From NCBI GenBank assembly GCA_963663365.2, contig CAXXIH010000003.1, positions 62,001-126,000 of the forward strand: a stretch of DNA of 64,000 nucleotides, read 5' to 3'. The position numbers were made by a program, and so were the translations under genes. Of this stretch, positions 8,459-18,886 are shown one piece after another. The notes beneath the pieces were generated by a model. That model made no database searches. It was not told where the DNA came from and saw nothing but the letters and a program-made list of their open reading frames with translations. This DNA comes from G963663365 sp963663365 (GTDB lineage: Bacteria > Hinthialibacterota > Hinthialibacteria > Hinthialibacterales > G963663365). Within the stretch, counting starts at the first letter, position 1, and each line of letters starts with the position of its first letter.

Positions 8459-11400
8459 ATGACGTCCACGAAACCGCTTATTGTCTCGGTTTGTGCAAGC
8501 CTATTGTGGAGCCTATCGGCTTATGGCCAGGTTGTGCCTCTATCGAATACTTCGGAACGGGAAGGGAATACATACCGGTTCTTCTCGTACCCGAAATACT
8601 ACGAAGATGAAAACGGCGTTCTGCAACAGACGAACACTCAAATCGAGCGTATTACCGCTAAAACCATCACGCAGACTCGTCCGGGCGGCGCCTGGGATTA
8701 CGAAATGGTCCAGGGAGTCTACAAAGTCTACCTGCGCGAGGATGGCACGTTACGCATCCAACATCAGGACTGGCAGATGGAGTACCGCCTTGAGGACCTG
8801 GCGTATTACGATCCCCATACAAAACGCTCCAAATCGCTGGGCTGGAAATTAAATCCCTCCGATCTTCGTGTGGAAGGCAACATCGCCACCTGGGTGGGTA
8901 TTTTTCCGGATGTGGATCTGCGAATCACCCTGCAACCGGGAATGATGAAAGAAGAAATCCTGCTCCATCAGGATGCGCGAAATGTATTGCCGCAGCCCGC
9001 CACAGTTGCCGAAGCCTTTTCCCAGGCGGGCGATTTGCATTTGGTGGCTAAATTCAGCGTTTCCGATGTGGAGATGGGTTCCTTTGAGGCCAAAGACACG
9101 CGTGGGGTCCAATTCGCTCTGCGTGACGATGTTATGACCGCACGCTTGAACCGGACCCACAAGTATGAAGAGGCCCGCACCGAAGCCATTCAAGCCGGAC
9201 GCGAGACGCCCCAAAAAGAAGAGGTCGCGCCCTCAACCTTGGCTGCTTATAGCGAAGTCGAAGTTCAACCGGCCATGTGTAAAGACATGACTCGGCCGGT
9301 CATATTCAAATCCGATCAGCATCGCGGACACCGGTTCCCGTATGCATTCGCCTACCTGCCGGGATATGAAAATCCCATCGACACTCCGAATAAGAAAATC
9401 CAACTGTTCCGTGCTTGGGAAGACGAGAATGATATCCCGGTGATTGTGGCCGGAGTTCCATTGCAGTCTATTCAAACCGCAGATCAAGGAACGATTCTTA
9501 TCGATCCGGATGCCACATTTGACTACACCGTAGTTGATGATGTGACGCTTTATAGTGCTTGTCCCTATGACCACAGTCAAAGTATGCGTCTCGAATCATA
9601 CATTACGGATACTGGGTATTATTGCTATTCACTTATTCGCTTTAATAATCTTTTTTCACAACTGGAGGCAAATTCCCAAGTGGATTCGGCAAGCCTCCGT
9701 TTGTATGTAAAAAGTGATGGTTTTGTTCTTACTGACCGAACCAACACGACAGTAAAAGTCGGTGCCATGAAGACCGTCAACGACGGTAATGGCAATGAAG
9801 ACTGGGAGGATGCCGGACAATACTTGGATATGCTGGAATACATCGACGATTCTTCAGTCCAGTTTCTTCCCTATCCCTGTTTCGCATTCCGCATGTTAGA
9901 CAAAGAGGATCCTTTGGATCATAGACCGTGGGTCAATGACAATGTCAAAGATGCCGGCAATGTCTATTACGATGATGTTGCCAGTACCAACGTTAGCGCA
10001 GATACCACGGCGGTCTGGGATGTGAAGGATATTGTTCAAAACTGGTTGAACCAATCCTATCCCAACAACGGTTTCTTTGTTTATGTTGATGAATCCTATT
10101 CCGGGCGTCTTAAATTTTATTGTGGTTATTCCGAGGAACAGAACGCCAATTCACCCCAACTTGAAGTGAATATCGCGAGTACGCCAACTCCTATTCCGAC
10201 GCCGGACATTGTGGTTTCGGACAATGGCAGTACCATGCCGGCGCCGTTGACCTCCGATACCGATACTTATTATGCACCGGGGGATGGCGAACTGGTGGTT
10301 AGTTGGGATAATATTTCCGGGAGTTTTACACACACCTTACAGCGTTCCACGGATGGCGGCTCAAATTATTCGACAATCACCGATTTTGATACCAGCGCTA
10401 CGAGTTACGAAGATGATAACCTGACGGGCACGTCATACCGTTACCGCGTAAAACGTAGCGATGGCGTGCAAACCAGCGATTGGGCAGAGAGTTCGGCTAT
10501 TACTTTTAGCCTAACGGTACCCGATCCTTCCGGTGTTTCTATTCAGGCCGAGCCCGGCGTCCCAGCCGTAGATCATCAAGATACAGATGTAAGTTTTAAT
10601 GGAACCGGAGAACTTGTTCCTAATTGGAACCAGGTCAGCGGCCTGAGCTATGATGTTCAAGTGGATATGCCGGGAGACCCGGTTTCTTGGTCGACTATTG
10701 TATCAGACCGTACCAATAGCCCCTATGAACATACCGGCCTAACGGAGGATGGACAATACAATTACAGAGTTAAAGCCAAGCGGAATTTGTCGTCCTTTGA
10801 GAGTGGATGGACTCAGGCAACACCGGTCACTTTGACAGTCCTTACACCAACGAACACGCCGAATAACTCACCGACACCAACACCGACACCCAGTATCACA
10901 CCAACACCGACCGAGACACGCACGCCGACTGAAACGCCAACACCGACAGATACACCCACGCTGCAACCGACGGATACACCCACTCCCAAATATTCAACAT
11001 TTGTAATGATTTTAGATACATCAACGAGCACTGACATTGAAGAACTTGGTATTATTGATCTCCATAAGGCAATACTCGACCAAATTAAAGTTAACGAAAA
11101 ATTTATTGTGACTAGTTCGGACGGCGAAGATGTATTCAGTTCCGGTGAATTAGGGACAAGCGAAATACTCAATCAGCGTATTACCACTGCAAAGTCTTTC
11201 ATCGATTCACTTGAATTCTCCGGTGAATCCGAAACAACTGGGCTGGATGTGGCAGCTATTGAAAATATTGTTTCACCAACAGATTCAATGGATAGTGTTT
11301 CTATTCTTTACACGGCTGATCACGATAAAGTCTGGAAAACTAGCCACCAAAATGCTGTCGATGATTCTGAAGACATTTTTCACTTGCATGGTGGCTCGGT

Positions 11401-12262
11401 CTCTACGATTTGTTATGATGACGCGGGTTACTACTATGGTTCACGAATCGCTGATGCAGGTGGTGGATGGGTGATTAATCTTTGTCAGTCTCAAGTAATT
11501 GAGACTGTAATAAAAGAGAATGTGGAAGAAATCGCTGAGCCTATAAAATTAGGACTGGCAAATGGTGAAGTTTCCGAGTCAATTGAGGATTGGCTATTTA
11601 AAGATTCAGGAGTTAGTTCTGAACGAATAAAAGATGCGTGGTGGGAAGATATTGAGTTTTTGCAGCATGAATGTTTTGATGAAAAAAAACAATATTGTTT
11701 AGAAATTTATTTTGAATTCGAATCAACGATTTCATCGATAGATGTTGATATTAGGATTTTTAGAAATAAGGACGTCCCTGGTTGGTACAAATATTATGGA
11801 CTTGATGGACGGGATTGTTATGCTGATGACGATATTGGCTCTGAAGATTACATGGTGGCAGCGGACTTCGAAATACCTGGAGTAAAAGATCCTGATACTG
11901 TCTACACAGTAATGCACCTTGAGGAAAATATTTGTTTGAAAAATATTCCAGAAGATTTTTGTGAGAGTGGTATCGCACTTGTTGTATATGGCAAAGGAAA
12001 ATGGAGGAATGCAAAGGAAAATAGAGATTCTCAGGATGAAGAAAGCATGCAGACATATGATGTCTATTTTCATGAAGTAATAATGAATATTGGCGAGTTC
12101 TGTGATCTTGAAGAATGCACGGAGGGCACTCCGACTCCAACTCCTGTTCCGGACACTCCCATACCGACTCCAACAAATACACCGACTGCTACGCCAACTG
12201 GGCCGATTCCGACACCGACTGCGATGTTTGAATTTCGCTGTGGGAAAATATTAGGAGGGTAA
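8459..12262 (+). CDS. Exported multidomain protein: WapA-type N-terminus, DNRLRE, FN3, vWA-like domain
   Basis: 1267 residues from ATG 8459, with AAGGAGG 8 bases upstream, followed by a signal peptide (MTSTKPLIVSVCASLLWSL). Residues ~30-190 (YYEDENGVLQQTNTQIERI, IFPDVDLRITLQPGMMKEE) are typical of proteins that precede RHS repeats. A DNRLRE-like domain covers ~350-570, two FN3-like domains ~580-795 and a Thr-Pro linker ~796-845. Residues ~846-1015 look like a von Willebrand A domain, with a MIDAS-like LDTSTST and later YTADHDKVW. A further unknown domain, a second Thr-Pro linker and a short tail follow. The stop overlaps the RHS start (TAATG). Likely the surface-display or cell-binding partner of the RHS toxin; this is inference from architecture and coupling. 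Confidence 0.82.
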   Translation: MTSTKPLIVSVCASLLWSLSAYGQVVPLSNTSEREGNTYRFFSYPKYYEDENGVLQQTNTQIERITAKTITQTRPGGAWDYEMVQGVYKVYLREDGTLRIQHQDWQMEYRLEDLAYYDPHTKRSKSLGWKLNPSDLRVEGNIATWVGIFPDVDLRITLQPGMMKEEILLHQDARNVLPQPATVAEAFSQAGDLHLVAKFSVSDVEMGSFEAKDTRGVQFALRDDVMTARLNRTHKYEEARTEAIQAGRETPQKEEVAPSTLAAYSEVEVQPAMCKDMTRPVIFKSDQHRGHRFPYAFAYLPGYENPIDTPNKKIQLFRAWEDENDIPVIVAGVPLQSIQTADQGTILIDPDATFDYTVVDDVTLYSACPYDHSQSMRLESYITDTGYYCYSLIRFNNLFSQLEANSQVDSASLRLYVKSDGFVLTDRTNTTVKVGAMKTVNDGNGNEDWEDAGQYLDMLEYIDDSSVQFLPYPCFAFRMLDKEDPLDHRPWVNDNVKDAGNVYYDDVASTNVSADTTAVWDVKDIVQNWLNQSYPNNGFFVYVDESYSGRLKFYCGYSEEQNANSPQLEVNIASTPTPIPTPDIVVSDNGSTMPAPLTSDTDTYYAPGDGELVVSWDNISGSFTHTLQRSTDGGSNYSTITDFDTSATSYEDDNLTGTSYRYRVKRSDGVQTSDWAESSAITFSLTVPDPSGVSIQAEPGVPAVDHQDTDVSFNGTGELVPNWNQVSGLSYDVQVDMPGDPVSWSTIVSDRTNSPYEHTGLTEDGQYNYRVKAKRNLSSFESGWTQATPVTLTVLTPTNTPNNSPTPTPTPSITPTPTETRTPTETPTPTDTPTLQPTDTPTPKYSTFVMILDTSTSTDIEELGIIDLHKAILDQIKVNEKFIVTSSDGEDVFSSGELGTSEILNQRITTAKSFIDSLEFSGESETTGLDVAAIENIVSPTDSMDSVSILYTADHDKVWKTSHQNAVDDSEDIFHLHGGSVSTICYDDAGYYYGSRIADAGGGWVINLCQSQVIETVIKENVEEIAEPIKLGLANGEVSESIEDWLFKDSGVSSERIKDAWWEDIEFLQHECFDEKKQYCLEIYFEFESTISSIDVDIRIFRNKDVPGWYKYYGLDGRDCYADDDIGSEDYMVAADFEIPGVKDPDTVYTVMHLEENICLKNIPEDFCESGIALVVYGKGKWRNAKENRDSQDEESMQTYDVYFHEVIMNIGEFCDLEECTEGTPTPTPVPDTPIPTPTNTPTATPTGPIPTPTAMFEFRCGKILGG

Positions 12263-15200
12263 TGATGAATTTTAAGCAGAGCGATATATCAAAGAGCAAT
12301 CATTGTTTCTTCTATCCCTTTTTAATACTAACTGTTCTATATTTTTTTAATTGCGTGAAGTCCTTTTCTGATTCAATCGGTCCACAAATGCGTCATGATC
12401 GTATGTCCGCGCTGATTAAGTCCACTGACCTATCTATACCGAATGATGGATATCCTATGTATGTCTTTCGGCAATACACCAGTCATGCAGCTGATCGAAA
12501 TGAAGGGCATGGTTATGGCGCATTGGGAGTTGGGTGGAGTCTGAATGCGCATTATTTGACACTAAAAATTGCTGATTACTATGTCGAAGGCGAGCCGGAA
12601 CGACGGTTATACACGGTGGAATTATCCGATGGGAAACTTCTTTTTGAGTCGAATGCAGAGAGTCAAGAAGATATTAAGAGCCTTATGCGCTTGAGCCCTT
12701 ACAAGTTAGAGTACTTTTCCGGGGAAAGCGAAGGATATATTCCTGAACCTCATTACGTTCTTTCTTGTCTAAATTGCAATCTATTTATCTTTCCGAGCAG
12801 TGGTGCCGAGCCTGGAAATTACAATGGAATCGATGATATTAATTCTGGAAGAAAGGTTCCACTGCAATATGTAATAACAGCGGATGGACATTCTGTAAGG
12901 TTTTTCTTCAATAGTCAGACGAATCAAGTGAATCGTATAGAAGATGAAGATGGCCGCGCCATTGAATTTGACTATGATGACGAAACTCACTCATTTCTCA
13001 AGCGCATCGTTTACGATAGCGGGCCAAGCCGGGTAGTTGAGTTTGAGGATGGGGCAAACGTAAGTGTCGGTATTGTGGATGAAGTATTCTATGACTATGA
13101 GAATGATTCCAAAGAGGATTCGACTCAATATCTAACTCAGGTCACTTTCAAGAGGAAACTCGAAGGGGCCATGAGTGGTGAAGCATCCGTCCGGTATGCC
13201 CAGCAGAAAGTCTGTTATGAATGGGACCATGACAACTATGATGATTCTCAGATTGTCGCCGTAAACGAATACGCGGTCAATGAATACACAGCGAAAGACA
13301 ACAGCAAGGCCCCAAGCAATGTTCTGATCCTCCGAACTGAACTAGATTACTATTCTAACGGTACGCTCAAAACAATCACATCTTATCCAGACTTCACGAA
13401 TGATCCAGATACATCCTATACCACTAATTACAGCAGTTATACAAATCAAGATAAGAGCGGTGCCATTGCGGTTTTAGACAATGATGGGATGGGTGCAATC
13501 GTGGAGTTCGATGAATTTTGGAGTGAGACAGCACTAAAAGTCTTGACTGAACCTTTGCCGGCTGTTCTTCAGAACACGCCATTACCGCAACCGACTAACC
13601 CTATCATCACATCAAAACTGTATAACGCTTCGTACAAAAATCGCGGCCTGGTGGAAGGCGTCAGCTACCCGAAGCGAGACCAAACTTTTTCATCGCCGCA
13701 CATTTATGGGGCCGATAGTGAAACAGATCAAATTAGTATCTATAATCCCACACCTACACCAAATTCCTTGCCAACAGGAGATGATCGTCTACCGCAGTCT
13801 ATCCTGATGCTAGAAGACGAATCGCCCATCTATCAGACAACTCTTAGCTATGTGGATGGGACAAATCTTATCGAGAAGATTTCACAGCCGGCATTTGGAA
13901 CAGATTTGGATCAAGAATTTGAATATAATACACAAACCAGGCAGATGACGTCATCTGAATATGAGGGAGTGAGATATGAATATGATTATCATAACGCACA
14001 AGCGGGTTTAACACCAACACCAAACGCAGGCTATTTAAAAGAGATTCGGCGCGGGCAGGTCGGTTCCACGCCAACGCCAATTCTCTTTCTTCGTTATGAT
14101 GAAGACAATCCAGCAGGATTAGTTAATGAAGTCGAAGACGCCTCCGGGAATGTCGCACGCCAAGTTTATGCGCCTGTCGGCCGCCTATTGGAGTCCAGGG
14201 GCCCAAATGTCAATCCTACGCCATCCGCCCAGCCCACCTATCGTACGGTCCGTTATGAATATGATGGCGTGGGACGCGTTGTTGAAATTCAAGGCCCGGT
14301 TGTTATAGATGGCGAAAATGAGAAACGATTCAGCACGCAAATCCAGTACGATGATGAAGACAAATGGTGGAGCGTAATCGATCCAGCCGGAACACGTTTT
14401 ATGTTTGCCTATGATGGTTTTGGCCGTCCCACGTATGAGGGCTACAAACTTACGACCGGCAGCCTTGGTCAATGGCATGTGTTTTCCAGTTATGAATATG
14501 ACGACGTGAATCCAGCTTTGGTAAAACGAGTGAATTTGGGATTGGGCGATCTGAATATGCATGAAACGGATCCCGTTCCCGAGGCTTATATCGAAATCGA
14601 ATATGACGATTTAGATATGCCTTCTGCTGTTCATGAATATGTATCCGGCACAGGTACGCCTACGCCCGTCCGCTCATTCTATTATGAATATGACGATTCC
14701 GGACAGTTGCGCAAATTGGATGATACAGATCATGGATCCTATGCTTTTAACTATGAACGCCGTGGCCTATTAGAAAATGTATTTCATAATGATAACAGCA
14801 ACGATGTTGAACTAGTACAACGTTTTGCCTATGACGGTGCCGGACGTCTTACAGATCTGACCTATCCTTATGCCGGGCAAACTCCAGTTCCATCACAGTC
14901 GACTTCGATGACGGTTCAATTTGAAGGCGGTTTGCCAATTTCTGTTGGATTACATTGCGGTGCCGATATTTTGGGGGTAAATCCATCGCCAACTCCAACT
15001 CCAGATTATCAGATCGAATTTGCATATAACAATTTGAACCGCGTAACGAATGTCGACTTTAATGGTTCGGGACTGACTGAAACGCGGCAAAATCTGTCTT
15101 ATGACCTCTTGGATCGTGTTAAAACTATTGATTATCAACGGTATGTCTCATCGTATTTTGAATCCATGCTTAAGTTCGATATCAGCGGCAGTAATGGCTG

Positions 15201-16956
15201 GCGCGATGCCGAAGGCCAAGTGCGGGAAATGACGGTCCTTAGGGAGAGTACGCAAACCCGGCATATGAGCTACGAATATGATGTCTATGGCCGTTTGATC
15301 TCCGAGGTTTGCTCACATCATCGGCTGGGTGAACAATGGCGTGTTGATTATTCCTATGACGATGCCGGACACCGCTTAAGTCGACATCTAGATTATGCAG
15401 ATGGGAATGATAAGGATGTCAACACTTCATGGCTTTACGAGAAAGATAGTGAAGAAACGGTACGAAGAACTGAGATTGAGAATCAATCTGGATTGGATGG
15501 TTATGAATACGATGTTCAGGGCAATCTAACCTACTTGCCCGGTTGGGAAAAGGACTGCGAGGGCGATGAGGCGCTTGATTTATCCCGTCAATATGAATGG
15601 GATGTCGCTGGGAATTTGATCTCTGCAAAAGATGGCAATAATAATACACTTGCAGAATATGATTACGATCATCTGGGCCGCCGGATTAAAAAACGTTATA
15701 TAGAGAATGGTAGTGCAGTTAAGGAAGTGCTCTATGGATATATAGGTTCCGGTCTTTCTATCGCACGGGAATGGGAACGATTCAATGATGGGGAGTGGAG
15801 CGAGTGGCGAATCCGGCGGGAATACATGATCAATGGGGGAGGAGCAGGTCAAATTGCCGGTGTGCGCCTGTTTATCTACAGCGATAACGCTGACACGGAA
15901 GCGGATGAAATTCTCCTGTTCCGTTATGTTTATGATTTGTCACTGAATGTAGCCGCCGTTCTAGATGAGGAGGGTGAGATCGTTTACGTCGATCCGGAGG
16001 GAAGAACGTCCTCTGAAAGTGGTTTTGTATCCTCGGCTGCTGCAGTAATGTGCCTGTTTGAATACGATGCCTTTGGAAACAATCTCTACCGGGCCACGTC
16101 CAATCGGCCTAACTCCGAGACGGCGATGCGCATCGCTTGGAATGAAATCTTTCCCCATCATCTGGCCGGCAAAGAATGGGATCCCGAAGCCCGGCTCTAC
16201 TACTTTGGTTCTCGTTGGTATGAACCGCAGCAGGGTGCGTTCATTTCCCGGAGTCCAATCGGTCCGCTTGCAGAGGAGACCTATGCATATTGCTCCAATG
16301 ACCCTGTGAATTTTGTGGATGTAGATGGCTTATCGGCGGAGGAGGTTATTGAAGAGTTCAAATGGATTGGTGTAACACTCATTTACTTTGTTGATGAAGT
16401 AAACAAGAATTGGGTCGATAATCTTGCCGCGGCGGGCGAAGGGGCGATAAACTCATTTAGCGCCGGATGCCTAGCCGTCACCTGGACCGATCAGAGCCGC
16501 GCAGACCTGCAACTCAGTCAAGATATTGGCTACTGGACCGCTGAGATCTTTGAAAATCTTCGTACGAGTGGTGGAAAACTGCTACTCAAGAAGGGCGCCA
16601 AGGCCGGGTTGATGGATGGAGCCGCCCGTGCAGGCTTACGTCAAGCGGATAATATTGGTTGGAAACTCGGCGATCCAATCACCAATTTGACGAAAAAGAA
16701 GACCACACCATCATGGACAGCCATTCGTCAGCGATTCTGGAAAAATGAGGCCCTATATAATCCTATATCTTATGACGCAGATAATCTAAAGCGAATGCGT
16801 AAAGGACTAGCTCCACAGCAATGGAATTTAGAAAAAGGAAAGTGGGAAAGTATGCATTTACATCATACTGGTCATCCACCAAGAAGTCCCAAGAATATTT
16901 TCGATTTTGAGGCTCTGTGGCCCGAAGAACATTATGCATTGCATTATGGAAGATAA
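12262..16956 (+). CDS. RHS/YD-repeat polymorphic toxin with C-terminal HNH/EndoVII (LHH) nuclease
   Basis: 1564 residues. The start overlaps the upstream stop and has AGGAGGG 5 bases before it. An N-terminal hydrophobic segment (FLILTVLYFFNCV) acts as signal or anchor. The body is RHS core with many YD repeats (FAYDGAGRLTDLTY, YEYDVYGRLISE, YDHLGRRIKKRY) and occasional Thr-Pro inserts. The core ends at the standard LYYFGSRWYEPQQGAF ... DPVNFVDVDGL near residue 1357. The ~207-residue variable tip finishes with RKGLAPQQWN, SMHLHHTGHPPRSP (residues ~1530-1543) and WPEEHYALH, matching the LHH-type HNH/Endonuclease VII toxin family. In this class the core forms a cocoon and the tip is released into a neighbouring cell to cut DNA. 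This is the only full-length RHS gene in the window, so the downstream tips may depend on it. Confidence 0.9.
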   Translation: MMNFKQSDISKSNHCFFYPFLILTVLYFFNCVKSFSDSIGPQMRHDRMSALIKSTDLSIPNDGYPMYVFRQYTSHAADRNEGHGYGALGVGWSLNAHYLTLKIADYYVEGEPERRLYTVELSDGKLLFESNAESQEDIKSLMRLSPYKLEYFSGESEGYIPEPHYVLSCLNCNLFIFPSSGAEPGNYNGIDDINSGRKVPLQYVITADGHSVRFFFNSQTNQVNRIEDEDGRAIEFDYDDETHSFLKRIVYDSGPSRVVEFEDGANVSVGIVDEVFYDYENDSKEDSTQYLTQVTFKRKLEGAMSGEASVRYAQQKVCYEWDHDNYDDSQIVAVNEYAVNEYTAKDNSKAPSNVLILRTELDYYSNGTLKTITSYPDFTNDPDTSYTTNYSSYTNQDKSGAIAVLDNDGMGAIVEFDEFWSETALKVLTEPLPAVLQNTPLPQPTNPIITSKLYNASYKNRGLVEGVSYPKRDQTFSSPHIYGADSETDQISIYNPTPTPNSLPTGDDRLPQSILMLEDESPIYQTTLSYVDGTNLIEKISQPAFGTDLDQEFEYNTQTRQMTSSEYEGVRYEYDYHNAQAGLTPTPNAGYLKEIRRGQVGSTPTPILFLRYDEDNPAGLVNEVEDASGNVARQVYAPVGRLLESRGPNVNPTPSAQPTYRTVRYEYDGVGRVVEIQGPVVIDGENEKRFSTQIQYDDEDKWWSVIDPAGTRFMFAYDGFGRPTYEGYKLTTGSLGQWHVFSSYEYDDVNPALVKRVNLGLGDLNMHETDPVPEAYIEIEYDDLDMPSAVHEYVSGTGTPTPVRSFYYEYDDSGQLRKLDDTDHGSYAFNYERRGLLENVFHNDNSNDVELVQRFAYDGAGRLTDLTYPYAGQTPVPSQSTSMTVQFEGGLPISVGLHCGADILGVNPSPTPTPDYQIEFAYNNLNRVTNVDFNGSGLTETRQNLSYDLLDRVKTIDYQRYVSSYFESMLKFDISGSNGWRDAEGQVREMTVLRESTQTRHMSYEYDVYGRLISEVCSHHRLGEQWRVDYSYDDAGHRLSRHLDYADGNDKDVNTSWLYEKDSEETVRRTEIENQSGLDGYEYDVQGNLTYLPGWEKDCEGDEALDLSRQYEWDVAGNLISAKDGNNNTLAEYDYDHLGRRIKKRYIENGSAVKEVLYGYIGSGLSIAREWERFNDGEWSEWRIRREYMINGGGAGQIAGVRLFIYSDNADTEADEILLFRYVYDLSLNVAAVLDEEGEIVYVDPEGRTSSESGFVSSAAAVMCLFEYDAFGNNLYRATSNRPNSETAMRIAWNEIFPHHLAGKEWDPEARLYYFGSRWYEPQQGAFISRSPIGPLAEETYAYCSNDPVNFVDVDGLSAEEVIEEFKWIGVTLIYFVDEVNKNWVDNLAAAGEGAINSFSAGCLAVTWTDQSRADLQLSQDIGYWTAEIFENLRTSGGKLLLKKGAKAGLMDGAARAGLRQADNIGWKLGDPITNLTKKKTTPSWTAIRQRFWKNEALYNPISYDADNLKRMRKGLAPQQWNLEKGKWESMHLHHTGHPPRSPKNIFDFEALWPEEHYALHYGR

Positions 16957-16965
16957 GAAGCGAAA

Positions 16966-17460
16966 ATGAAAATAGTATTTCAACATTTGTTTAATAAATC
17001 TAAAGGAAAGCCGTTTATATATAAAAGTCGAGAAATTATGTTAGCTGATTATATTGCTGTCATACATGGCGAGCACCTTTGTTTAACATTTGAACAGGTT
17101 AATAGTGATTACAAGCAAGGAGTCTTTTTGCAACTTTCTGGAATCATTGAATTAAACAACAATAGATACAAAAGAGGCTTATTGCTATGGCTAGGTGATG
17201 CAAAAGTGGAAAATACGATAAGGATAGATTTGAAAAGCAAAGTGCGTCATAAATATTTAAAAAGAGGAGAATTAAAAATACAAAATACTTGGGATTCAGG
17301 AAATGGCATGTGCCATTTTGGGCACAATGGCAGCGCCATGTATAAAGAAGAAATCCCCAATGGATTTCGTTATTTTTGCAACGATGGCGAACCGGATGAC
17401 GATTTTGACGACCTGATCTTCCGCATCGAGCGGCTCGGCGTCCAACCGGAAGAATCATAA
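16966..17460 (+). CDS. Putative immunity protein for the LHH nuclease tip
   Basis: 164 residues starting 9 bases after the RHS toxin stop. No signal peptide, so cytosolic as expected for protection against a nuclease. I recognise no family. The protein is beta-rich at the start (FIYKSREIMLADYIAVIHG) and acidic at the end (CNDGEPDDDFDDLIF), a charge pattern common in immunity proteins that cover basic nucleases. The assignment rests on position directly behind a polymorphic toxin. Base composition is more AT-rich than the RHS core, as usual for exchangeable toxin-immunity modules. Confidence 0.6.
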   Translation: MKIVFQHLFNKSKGKPFIYKSREIMLADYIAVIHGEHLCLTFEQVNSDYKQGVFLQLSGIIELNNNRYKRGLLLWLGDAKVENTIRIDLKSKVRHKYLKRGELKIQNTWDSGNGMCHFGHNGSAMYKEEIPNGFRYFCNDGEPDDDFDDLIFRIERLGVQPEES

Positions 17461-17556
17461 ACCGCGTTTTGCAGCCCCGAAATACATATCTCGGTTTCTG
17501 TGTTGCCAATGAAATCATAGCAGCCTCAAGAAGACCTAGCCCGAAGCCGGCGTTAT

Positions 17557-18861
17557 ATGTGGGATGCTTCTGGGAATCTTGTTCGCGTACAGGATGGCAA
17601 TGGCGTCACGCTGGCGGAATATGTTTACGATCATTTAGGGCGGCGTGTCAAAAAACTCTATTTTGAATCGGGGACGCTGCAACGGGAAGTCCTCTATGAA
17701 TATGCCGGGCTCAGCCTGGGTGTAACCAAAGAGAGTGAACGGCATTCCGTGGGTGGGCAGTGGACGGATTGGCGGACAAAACGGGAGTATTTGTTGGCCG
17801 GAGGTGGGGCATACCAGATTGCCGGTCTATGTCTGTACACTTATACGAATGATTCCGATACGAGCCCGGATGAAATCCTCTTTTTCCGCTACCTATACGA
17901 TCATTCGTTGAATGTCGCCGCCGTCCTAGACGAGAATGGAGAATTCGCGCGCGTCGATCGTGACGGCGATACATCATCGGAAGCTGATTTTGACGCCGCA
18001 AATAGTTATATCTGTTTGTTTGAATATGACGCTTTTGGGAACAACCTATATGAGACAAATGTATTCACAACGCACGCCGCCATGCGTAAGGCGTGGGATG
18101 AAATCTTCCCCCATCATTTAGCCGCCAAGGAGTGGGATCCCGAAGCCCGGCTCTATTATTTTGGCTATCGATGGTACGAGCCGCAGCAGGGGGCGTTTAT
18201 CTCCAGAAGCCCTCTCGGCCCCCTGGCGGAGGAGACATACGCCTACTGCTCCAATGATCCTGTGAATTTCATTGATCCGAATGGACTGTTCAAAGAAAAA
18301 GTTGAAGACCTGTGGCAATTTCTTAATTTCTTCGGGGATGAAGTCAGCAAGAACTGGCTGGACAATCTTCTAGCAGCGGGAGAAGGATCAGTTCGATTTC
18401 TGAGCAATGGCTGCATTGCATTATATTTCACTGACCAAAGCCGGGCAGACCTGCAAATAAGCCGTGATATCGGCTCGAAAACCACGCAACTCATCGATTT
18501 TCTTAGAACTGGCGGCGCCAGGAATATGCTGCGCGGCGGCTTGGGAGCAGTGTCTCCGGGTAGACTTGGAGGTCCAGCACACCGGAATAAAGTTGCGGAA
18601 ATTATTGCGGATATTACTCTGCGGCATTTATTTCCGGATACAGAAGTAGGCATACCGACAGTCAGTGGAGAAAAATCAAAACGGTTTATGGATGTTGTTG
18701 CCCGTGACAAGCCGAAAGGTACTATTGTCGAAGTACACCAGGTTGGCGACACGCTCAAGTCCAATCCTAATGTCCCGATTGCTCGTGAACGCGCTGCCTT
18801 GCGCGATGTGAGGCTGAGTAGGATACTTCGTTATGCAAAGAGAATCTTCCATAGAAAGTAA
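17557..18861 (+). CDS. Promoterless RHS C-terminal cassette with PD-(D/E)XK-like nuclease tip
   Basis: Homology to the full-length RHS core begins around 17527 (EDLARSRRYMWDASGNL), in frame but with no start codon before 17557 and a stop at 17518, so this is a displaced tail rather than a complete gene. The core piece runs to DPVNFIDPNGL (~18285) and is diverged from the main gene. The tip shares an early segment with the LHH protein (LDNLLAAGEGS, TDQSRADLQIS) and then changes. Its last ~95 residues contain GPAHRNKV, KSKRFMDVV and TIVEVHQVG, the Asp...Glu spacing of a restriction-endonuclease-like toxin. It would need recombination into the full-length gene, or readthrough, to be expressed. 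Confidence 0.78.
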   Translation: MWDASGNLVRVQDGNGVTLAEYVYDHLGRRVKKLYFESGTLQREVLYEYAGLSLGVTKESERHSVGGQWTDWRTKREYLLAGGGAYQIAGLCLYTYTNDSDTSPDEILFFRYLYDHSLNVAAVLDENGEFARVDRDGDTSSEADFDAANSYICLFEYDAFGNNLYETNVFTTHAAMRKAWDEIFPHHLAAKEWDPEARLYYFGYRWYEPQQGAFISRSPLGPLAEETYAYCSNDPVNFIDPNGLFKEKVEDLWQFLNFFGDEVSKNWLDNLLAAGEGSVRFLSNGCIALYFTDQSRADLQISRDIGSKTTQLIDFLRTGGARNMLRGGLGAVSPGRLGGPAHRNKVAEIIADITLRHLFPDTEVGIPTVSGEKSKRFMDVVARDKPKGTIVEVHQVGDTLKSNPNVPIARERAALRDVRLSRILRYAKRIFHRK

Positions 18862-18886
18862 TGATAATTCTGTGAGATGAACAACC

